Positions 5,889-10,776 of a stretch of DNA of 10,776 bases are shown here, one piece after another. This stretch comes from Actinomycetales bacterium (GTDB taxonomy: Bacteria; Actinomycetota; Actinomycetes; Mycobacteriales; Mycobacteriaceae): assembly GCA_012838715.1 (NCBI GenBank), contig DUOR01000165.1, forward strand, positions 1 to 10,776. Direction: 5' to 3'. The first letter of the stretch is position 1. Every line of letters begins with the position of its first letter. The notes beneath the pieces were generated by a model that searched no databases, was not told where the DNA came from, and was given only the letters and a program-made list of their open reading frames with translations. The position numbers were made by a program, and so were the translations under genes.

Positions 5889-7469
5889 CTATTCGACGTC
5901 GACGGTGAAGCCGCGGATGCGGGAGTTGTCGCCGTTCTCGTCGTAGGCGGTGGTGTCGCCGGTGCCGAGCTGGCCGTAATCATTGTCTCCGTTGCCGCCG
6001 ACGGTGCCGGTGGAATCGACGTACACGAGGTGATGGCGGCCGCCGGCGATGTGGACGACATCGGTGATGCCGTCCAGTTCACGGGCCTTGTGGTCGTCGG
6101 AGAAGGAGCGGTCGCCGCCGACGGCGGAATCGCCCCAAGCCATGACGGTGCCGTCGTCGAGCAGTGCGGCGACGAAGTAGTCGCCGACCAGTTCCACGGC
6201 GCCGGTGACGCCGTCGACCTGCACCGGATCACGGGTGATGTAGTCGTCGTTTTCGTTCCACAGGGTGCCGGTGGTGGCCATGAAGTTGTAGCCCCAGCAC
6301 CAGACCTCGCCGAACTCTTCCTCGATGATGCAGGCGTACTCCTGTTCAACGCCGGCGTGCACCTCGCGGGCCTTGGGCAGGCCCTCGAGCATCACGGGCC
6401 GGGTCTCCTCGTCGGAATCGCTGGTGAAGATGACGCCACGCTCGTTGTTGCCCCACGCCCACACGTTGCCGTCCTCATCGAGCGCCAGAATGCTCTTGCC
6501 CATGGTGCTCAGGGAGGTGATGGCGGGCAGATCCTCGACCCGGGTCGGGGTGTCGGTGGCGCGGGTGCCGCCGTTGCCCAGTTCACCGTGGGCGTTGGCG
6601 CCCCAGCACCAGACGGCGCCGTCGGTGTCGAGGGCGCAGGTGGAGTCGGTGCCGATGGAGATCTGCGCGGCGTTCTCGAGGCCCTCGATTTCCCGCGGGC
6701 GGTCGGAGTTGCGCATGTCCATGGTGTCCGACAGGTTGCCCCAGCAGTGGGTGGCGCCGTCGCCGTCGATCGCGCAGGCGGAGTAGTGCCCGACGAACAC
6801 CGCCCGCGCGTCCTCGATGCCGCGGACCTTGACCGGTTCCTCGGTCTCTCCGTAGTCGCGGTCGCTGACCAGGTAGTCGGCATCGCCCCAGCAGTAGACC
6901 TCGCCCTCGGCGATGGCGCAGGTGGTGTCGTGGTAGGCGTCGATGACCCGCGGTTCGACGTCGGCTCCGCCGCCGAACAACTTGATGGCGCCGAAAGCGA
7001 GGGCCGCGATGAGCACGATCGCCGCGACGGCCGCGCCACCGATGATCAGGCCCTTCTTCGCGCCGCCGCCGGACGTGCCCCCGCCGGCCGCCGACGCGCC
7101 GGCCTCGCCCTGCCACTGGCCCGCCGCACCATAGGGCCGGTAACCCTGGTCCTGGTTCGGGGCCTGGTTCGGGTCCTGCCACTGGCCGGTGCCGGCGTCG
7201 TACCCGCCCTGGCCGTGCCCGGGCTGCTGGCCGTACCCGCCCTGGCCGTGCCCGGGCTGCTGGCCGTACCCGCCCTGGCCGTAGCCCTGCTGGTCCTGCC
7301 GGCCATAACCCTGCTGGCCGTAGCCACCCTGGTCATAGCCGCCCTGCTGGCCCTGGCCGTAGCCTTCCTGGCCGTAACCCTGTTGGCCGTAGGGTCCGGG
7401 CTCCTGCGGCTGTTCCCAGCCACCCCCTCCCTGGCCGTCGGGGTTGTCGGGGTTCCCGGGGTTGTTCAT
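5889..7469 (-). CDS. Membrane-anchored seven-repeat RCC1-type protein with a Q/G/Y-rich tail
   Basis: The 526-residue product has three parts. Residues 1-136 form a low-complexity tail rich in Gln, Gly, Tyr and Pro (repeats such as QQGYGQ and [11 protein letters not shown]), predicted cytoplasmic. Residues 139-165, after AKK, form one transmembrane helix ([20 protein letters not shown]). Residues about 172-526 contain seven RCC1-like repeats of about 50 residues (motif CA-x-DxDG-x-CWG), enough for one seven-bladed beta-propeller outside the cell. Four repeats carry a Cys pair (184/193, 232/242, 278/288, 380/391); repeats 4, 6 and 7 lack both Cys, which fits disulfides in an oxidising compartment. 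The start ATG at 7469 has GGAGA about 7 bases upstream. Extracellular RCC1 propellers usually bind proteins, but the partner is unknown. It is divergent to the helicase gene and has its own candidate promoter and terminator, so it is probably a single-gene unit. Confidence 0.88.
   Translation of the reverse strand: MNNPGNPDNPDGQGGGGWEQPQEPGPYGQQGYGQEGYGQGQQGGYDQGGYGQQGYGRQDQQGYGQGGYGQQPGHGQGGYGQQPGHGQGGYDAGTGQWQDPNQAPNQDQGYRPYGAAGQWQGEAGASAAGGGTSGGGAKKGLIIGGAAVAAIVLIAALAFGAIKLFGGGADVEPRVIDAYHDTTCAIAEGEVYCWGDADYLVSDRDYGETEEPVKVRGIEDARAVFVGHYSACAIDGDGATHCWGNLSDTMDMRNSDRPREIEGLENAAQISIGTDSTCALDTDGAVWCWGANAHGELGNGGTRATDTPTRVEDLPAITSLSTMGKSILALDEDGNVWAWGNNERGVIFTSDSDEETRPVMLEGLPKAREVHAGVEQEYACIIEEEFGEVWCWGYNFMATTGTLWNENDDYITRDPVQVDGVTGAVELVGDYFVAALLDDGTVMAWGDSAVGGDRSFSDDHKARELDGITDVVHIAGGRHHLVYVDSTGTVGGNGDNDYGQLGTGDTTAYDENGDNSRIRGFTVDVE
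7201..7266 (-). repeat. Two perfect 33-bp tandem repeats in the RCC1 gene
   Basis: Positions 7201-7233 and 7234-7266 are identical, and about 16 bases of a third copy follow. Each encodes an 11-residue unit within the [11 protein letters not shown] tail. The unit keeps the reading frame, so copy number can change tail length without breaking the gene. Confidence 0.9.
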
Positions 7470-7525
7470 CGCGTCGTCTCCGATCGGGGAAGGAGCCCAC
7501 CCGTACCGGGGCCCGCCTCCACCCA

Positions 7526-7531
7526 ACATTA
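7526..7531 (-). promoter_or_regulatory. Candidate -10 element of the RCC1 gene
   Basis: TAATGT on the minus strand fits the corynebacterial TANNNT -10 pattern and would give a leader of about 50 bases before the ATG at 7469. It is the AT-richest spot in an otherwise GC-rich divergent region. No -35 is recognisable. Confidence 0.35.
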
Positions 7532-7579
7532 CGGTTCCGGATTCCCCCGTTCCCCGGATTCCCCATCCCGGGGTCACCC

Positions 7580-7620
7580 GGGCGGTGCCCCTCCCCCACG
7601 GGCGCCGAACGGCACCGCCC
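7580..7620. other. Stem-loop in the divergent region between the RCC1 and helicase genes
   Basis: GGCGGTGCC (7581-7589) pairs perfectly with GGCACCGCC (7611-7619), with an extra G-C pair outside and a 21-base loop. It lies about 110 bases from either start codon. It could be an operator or a block to read-through between the divergent genes; no T-run follows on either strand. Confidence 0.4.
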
Positions 7621-7670
7621 CACCCTTTCCCGGCGCCTCCCCGTGCGTGCCGACGACCCGGGCCCGGCGT

Positions 7671-7702
7671 CGTCGGAAAGCACCGCGACCGCATGCTTCG
7701 GG
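7671..7702 (-). repeat. Hairpin-forming repeat element, right copy
   Basis: Read on the minus strand it begins CCCGAAGCA and ends GGTGCTTTCCGACG, matching the plus-strand element at 5734-5769. The motif end also pairs with upstream sequence: CCGACGAC (7650-7657) with GTCGTCGG (7669-7676). It lies 33 bases before the helicase start and may affect its expression. Confidence 0.5.
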
Positions 7703-7734
7703 GCCCAATCCGGGGCCCGTGCTTAAGTGGGGGT

Positions 7735-10029
7735 ATGACTCCGCCGATGACTCCCGCCGCCACCCGCGACGAAGCCAACGAGCTGCTGCAGGGGCTCGCC
7801 GGGCCCGGGACCGCGCTGCGCGACGACCAGTGGACGGCCATCGATGGGCTGGTCAACCGCGGCGAGCGGATGCTGGTGGTGCAGCGGACCGGTTGGGGCA
7901 AGTCGGCGGTGTACTTCATCGCGGCGAAGCTGCTGCGGCGGCGGGGGCGCGGGGCGAGCGTGATCATTTCGCCGCTGCTGGCGCTGATGCGCAACCAGGT
8001 CGCGGCGGCGCGGCGGGCCGGCATCGTCGCCGAGACGGTGAACAGCTCCAACATGACGGAGTGGGACGACATCCAGCGGCGGGTGGCCGCCGGGGAGGTC
8101 GACGTGCTGCTGGTGTCGCCCGAGCGGCTGAACAATCCGCAGTTCCGCGACGAGGTGCTGCCATCGCTGGCGCGGGCGGCGGGCATGGTCGTCGTCGATG
8201 AGGCGCACTGCATTTCCGACTGGGGGCACGATTTCCGGCCGGACTACCGGCGCATCCGGGATCTGCTGGCCGGCTTGGGGTCCGGGGTGCCGGTGCTGGC
8301 GACCACCGCGACCGCCAACGACCGCGTGGTGGAGGACGTCCGCGCGCAACTCGGCGACGGCACCGGCGTCCTGCGCGGCGGCCTCGACCGCGAATCGCTG
8401 CGGCTGCACGTGGTGCGGTTGCCCGACACGACCAAGCGGCCCGCGTGGCTGGCGTCGCACCTGGTGGATCTGCCGGGCAGCGGCATCATCTACTGCCTCA
8501 CCGTCGCGGCCGCCGAGGATGTCGCCGAGGCGCTGCGGGCCTCCGGCTACGAGGTGGCGGCCTACACCGGGCGCACCGACGCCGCCGAACGCGAACGGCT
8601 CGAGGCGGCGCTGCTGAACAACGAGGTCAAGGCGCTGGTGGCGACGTCGGCGTTGGGCATGGGCTTCGACAAACCCGACCTCGGGTTCGTGGTGCACATG
8701 GGCGCGCCCGGGTCGCCGATTTCGTACTACCAGCAGATTGGCCGCGCCGGCCGCGGCACCGACCGCGCCGAGGTGATCCTGCTGCCCGGCGCCGAGGACC
8801 GCGACATCTGGGAGTACTTCGCCTCCCTGTCCTTCCCTGCCGAGGACGTGGTGCGGTCGCTGCTGGACGAACTGGTCGGCTACGGAGACCAGGCGGCGTC
8901 GACGATGCGCCTGGAGACCGCCGTGGATTTGTCGCGGTCCCGGCTGGACCAGGTGCTGAAGGTCCTCGACGTCGACGGCGCCGTCCGCCGCGTCCGCGGT
9001 GGCTGGGTGGCCACCGGCATGCCGTGGGAGTACGACGCCGCCCGCTACGGCGGACTGGCGGAGGCCCGCCGCGCGGAGCAGAACGCCATGATCCGGTACG
9101 AACGGCTGGGCCCCGGCAGCGGCGACCCGTCGGCGCCGGACCCCGCGGCCTGCCGCATGCTGTTCCTGCGCAACCAGCTGGACGACCCCACGGCGGAGGG
9201 CCCCTGCGGCCGGTGCGACAACTGCACGGGCCGCCACCTCTCCCCCGACATCGACGCGGAGGTCGAGGGCGTCGTCCGCGACCGGCTCACCGAGCCGGGC
9301 ATCCGCGTGCCCGCCCGCAAGCAGTGGCCGACGGGCCTGGACCGCCTGATGTCCCCGCACGGCGCCGGTTCCTCCCTCGCGGTGACCGGCCTGCGGTTGC
9401 CGTTGAAGGGCCGCATCCACGGCGTCGGCGAGGGCCGTTCGCTGGGCCGCCTGAACGACATTGCGCGTGGGCCCGCCCTGACCTCTTTGCTTGCCGACGC
9501 CTCCTGGCGCCCCGACCCCGCCCAATGGCGCAGCGACCGGATGCTGCGGAACATCGTCGACGTCCTCGCCGGCTGGGACTGGGACGCGCGGCCGGACACC
9601 GTTGTCGCGCTGGCGGCCCACGCCGCGGGGCCCGCAGCCGGTGGCGATCCCGGCGGCGGCCATCCCGGCGACGGCCATGCCGATGGCGGCCCCGACTCCG
9701 CCGCCCACGGTGCCGCGCTCGACGAGATGGTGATCGCGTGCGCCCGGGCCGTCGCCGCCATCGGGCGGATGCGGTTCGCCGGCGTACTTCCCGTGCGTCC
9801 CGGCTCCCGGCCGGTTGACGCCCAGAACTCGGCGTACCGGGTGGCCGGCCTCGCCGACCATTGGGACTGGAACGCGATCGGCGACCTGGCCCTGAACGGT
9901 TCCGGCGGGCCGATTCTCCTGGTGACCGACTCCATGGACACCGGCTGGTCCATCACCCTCACCGCCGCCGCGCTCGCCTCCGCCACCGGCCGCGAGGTGC
10001 TCCCCTTCGCCCTGGCTTCCCGGGGATAA
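7735..10029 (+). CDS. RecQ-family helicase with a phosphoribosyltransferase-like C-terminus
   Basis: ATP-driven 3'-5' DNA helicase of the RecQ group, 764 residues. Motifs in order: motif 0 [10 protein letters not shown] (28-37), Walker [12 protein letters not shown] (51-61, with Trp54 where RecQ usually has Gly), Ia [13 protein letters not shown] (77-89), DEAH box [20 protein letters not shown] (152-171), III ATTATAN (189-195), [14 protein letters not shown] (303-315) and [11 protein letters not shown] (333-341). A Zn-binding set follows (Cys473, 491, 494, 497). No HRDC domain is apparent. The C-terminus (about 680-764) ends with [20 protein letters not shown] and VLPFALA, which resembles the PRPP-binding loop and following helix of phosphoribosyltransferases. 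A Gly/His/Asp-rich insert (628-662) precedes it. The start ATG at 7735 follows GGGGG closely; ATG at 7747 is an alternative. It is transcribed alone and converges on rpmA. The role is probably DNA repair or recombination, inferred from the family. Confidence 0.92.
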   Translation: MTPPMTPAATRDEANELLQGLAGPGTALRDDQWTAIDGLVNRGERMLVVQRTGWGKSAVYFIAAKLLRRRGRGASVIISPLLALMRNQVAAARRAGIVAETVNSSNMTEWDDIQRRVAAGEVDVLLVSPERLNNPQFRDEVLPSLARAAGMVVVDEAHCISDWGHDFRPDYRRIRDLLAGLGSGVPVLATTATANDRVVEDVRAQLGDGTGVLRGGLDRESLRLHVVRLPDTTKRPAWLASHLVDLPGSGIIYCLTVAAAEDVAEALRASGYEVAAYTGRTDAAERERLEAALLNNEVKALVATSALGMGFDKPDLGFVVHMGAPGSPISYYQQIGRAGRGTDRAEVILLPGAEDRDIWEYFASLSFPAEDVVRSLLDELVGYGDQAASTMRLETAVDLSRSRLDQVLKVLDVDGAVRRVRGGWVATGMPWEYDAARYGGLAEARRAEQNAMIRYERLGPGSGDPSAPDPAACRMLFLRNQLDDPTAEGPCGRCDNCTGRHLSPDIDAEVEGVVRDRLTEPGIRVPARKQWPTGLDRLMSPHGAGSSLAVTGLRLPLKGRIHGVGEGRSLGRLNDIARGPALTSLLADASWRPDPAQWRSDRMLRNIVDVLAGWDWDARPDTVVALAAHAAGPAAGGDPGGGHPGDGHADGGPDSAAHGAALDEMVIACARAVAAIGRMRFAGVLPVRPGSRPVDAQNSAYRVAGLADHWDWNAIGDLALNGSGGPILLVTDSMDTGWSITLTAAALASATGREVLPFALASRG

Positions 10030-10033
10030 CCCC

Positions 10034-10073
10034 GCCGCCCGCGCGCCCCGCGATATCGCGATACCCGGGCGGC
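10034..10073 (+). terminator. Candidate terminator hairpin after the helicase gene
   Basis: GCCGCCC (10034-10040) pairs with GGGCGGC (10067-10073), and the loop contains the self-complementary CGCGATATCGCG (10049-10060). It starts 5 bases after the helicase stop codon. No T-run follows, so it may act with the rpmA terminator, which lies between the convergent genes. Confidence 0.45.
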
Positions 10074-10088
10074 CCCCGTCGGAAAGCG

Positions 10089-10133
10089 AAAAAGCGCGGG
10101 CCGCACGGGAACGAATCCCATGCGGCCCGCGCT
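10089..10133 (-). terminator. Rho-independent terminator of the rplU-rpmA operon
   Basis: A perfect 13-bp stem (AGCGCGGGCCGCA at 10093-10105 with its complement at 10121-10133) continues after one mismatch into GGGA/TCCC around a 5-base loop. On the minus strand it is followed by TTTTCGCTTTCC. It lies 57 bases after the rpmA stop, and probably also blocks helicase transcripts from the other side. Confidence 0.9.
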
Positions 10134-10190
10134 AAGTCAGGTACCGCAGCCGGGCACGGGGCGAACCCGCGCGTCCGGCGTGACCGGGGC

Positions 10191-10457
10191 TTACGCCTCG
10201 GCGGCCTCCGCCTCAACGATGGAGACGGTGCGCTTGTTGCGCTTGGTGCCGAACTGGACGGCGCCGGCCTTCAGGGCGAACAGAGTGTCGTCGCCGCCAC
10301 GGCCGACGTTCTCGCCCGGGTGGAACGAGGTGCCGCGCTGGCGGACCAGGATCTCGCCGGCCTTGACCTGCTGGCCGCCGAAACGCTTCACGCCGAGGCG
10401 CTTGGCCTCGGAGTCGCGGCCGTTCTGCGTGCTGGATGCACCCTTCTTGGAAGCCAT
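10191..10457 (-). CDS. rpmA: Ribosomal protein bL27
   Basis: Component of the 50S subunit whose N-terminus reaches towards the peptidyl transferase centre. The 88-residue product is full length and matches the family throughout: [20 protein letters not shown] at the start, then [40 protein letters not shown] and ALKAGAVQF. It has the plain start, without the cleaved N-terminal extension known from some Firmicutes. The strong site GAGGAGGG ends 4 bases before the ATG at 10457. The gene follows rplU by 34 bases, in the usual operon order, and is followed by a strong terminator. obg, which often comes next in bacteria, is about 4.7 kb away here. Confidence 0.98.
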   Translation of the reverse strand: MASKKGASSTQNGRDSEAKRLGVKRFGGQQVKAGEILVRQRGTSFHPGENVGRGGDDTLFALKAGAVQFGTKRNKRTVSIVEAEAAEA

Positions 10458-10491
10458 GATTCCCTCCTCAGGAAAAGCTGGTGTAGGTGGC

Positions 10492-10776
10492 TTACTTCTC
10501 GAAGCCGGTGATCTTGAGGACCGTCAGCTGCTGACGGTGACCGAAGCGACGCTTGTAGCCGGTCTTGTTCTTGTAGTGCATGCCGCGGATCTTCGGGCCC
10601 TTGGCGGCCTCGACGATCTCGGCGTTGATGGTGACGTTGGCAAGCTTCTCGGCGTCGGTGGTGACGTCGGAGCCGTCGACGAGCAGAACCGGGGTGAGAG
10701 CCACGGTGGAACCCGGCTCACCCTCGATCTTCTCGACCTTGACGAGGTCACCTTCGGCAACCTTGTACTGCTTGCC
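10492..10776 (-). CDS. rplU: Ribosomal protein bL21, partial (N-terminus off-window)
   Basis: Component of the 50S subunit. The visible 94 residues run from [17 protein letters not shown] through [15 protein letters not shown] and a central NVTINAEIV segment to the conserved C-terminal block [33 protein letters not shown]. Compared with the usual family length of just over 100 residues, only about 8 N-terminal residues lie beyond the right edge. An internal GTG at 10704 could be mistaken for a start, but the reading frame continues upstream with clear bL21 sequence. It is the first gene of the rplU-rpmA pair. Confidence 0.97.
   Translation of the reverse strand, partial: GKQYKVAEGDLVKVEKIEGEPGSTVALTPVLLVDGSDVTTDAEKLANVTINAEIVEAAKGPKIRGMHYKNKTGYKRRFGHRQQLTVLKITGFEK

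Noticed and set aside
7160..7440. Repetitive stretch as a CRISPR array
   Set aside because: The repeats are in-frame coding units of the Q/G/Y tail, without unique spacers between identical repeats.
5685..8201. 838-codon plus-strand frame opposite the RCC1 gene
   Set aside because: It overlaps the RCC1 gene and runs into the helicase start in the wrong frame; Val/Leu/Ala repeats mirror the Q/G/Y tail.
7723..9861. 712-codon minus-strand frame opposite the helicase
   Set aside because: Antisense shadow of a gene with complete helicase motifs; no domain recognisable.
1..10776. tRNA or rRNA genes, insertion sequences
   Set aside because: No cloverleaf-like segments, transposase motifs or rRNA-like stretches were seen on either strand.

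Overview
The window is high-GC DNA with dense coding on both strands and the gene set rplU, rpmA, obg, proB, proA. This suggests an actinobacterium, most likely Corynebacterium or a close relative. That placement is inferred from gene order, GC content, a class E sortase and a bL27 protein starting MASKKGASS; no search was run.

Layout from left to right. Positions 1-313 (minus) hold the 3' part of a small secreted LPXTG-type surface protein whose 5' end looks frameshifted. Positions 434-531 hold a terminator and a short tandem duplication. Positions 521-5500 (minus) read as one series: obg, proB, a class E sortase domain protein, a 52-residue single-span membrane protein too short for routine gene calling, and proA. 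ProB and ProA are the first two proline biosynthesis enzymes; the sortase pair sits between them. Positions 5501-5888 are non-coding and rich in hairpins. Positions 5889-7469 (minus) encode a membrane-anchored seven-repeat RCC1-type protein with a Gln/Gly/Tyr-rich cytoplasmic tail. A divergent intergenic region at 7470-7734 separates it from a plus-strand RecQ-family helicase (7735-10029) that ends in a phosphoribosyltransferase-like segment. Convergent to the helicase, behind a strong terminator, are rpmA and rplU (minus, 10191-10776; rplU runs off the right edge).

In many bacteria rplU-rpmA-obg are adjacent. Here about 4.7 kb carrying the helicase and the RCC1 protein lies between rpmA and obg, with hairpins at its borders. 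The sortase, the membrane microprotein and the nearby LPXTG protein form a plausible cell-surface module inserted in and next to a housekeeping proline locus.

The items most worth a second look are the sortase lacking a visible N-terminal anchor beside the membrane microprotein, the frameshifted LPXTG gene, the helicase with its phosphoribosyltransferase-like tail, the Q/G/Y-tailed RCC1 protein, and an 11-bp motif (GCTTTCCGACG) that occurs six times, four of them between genes.
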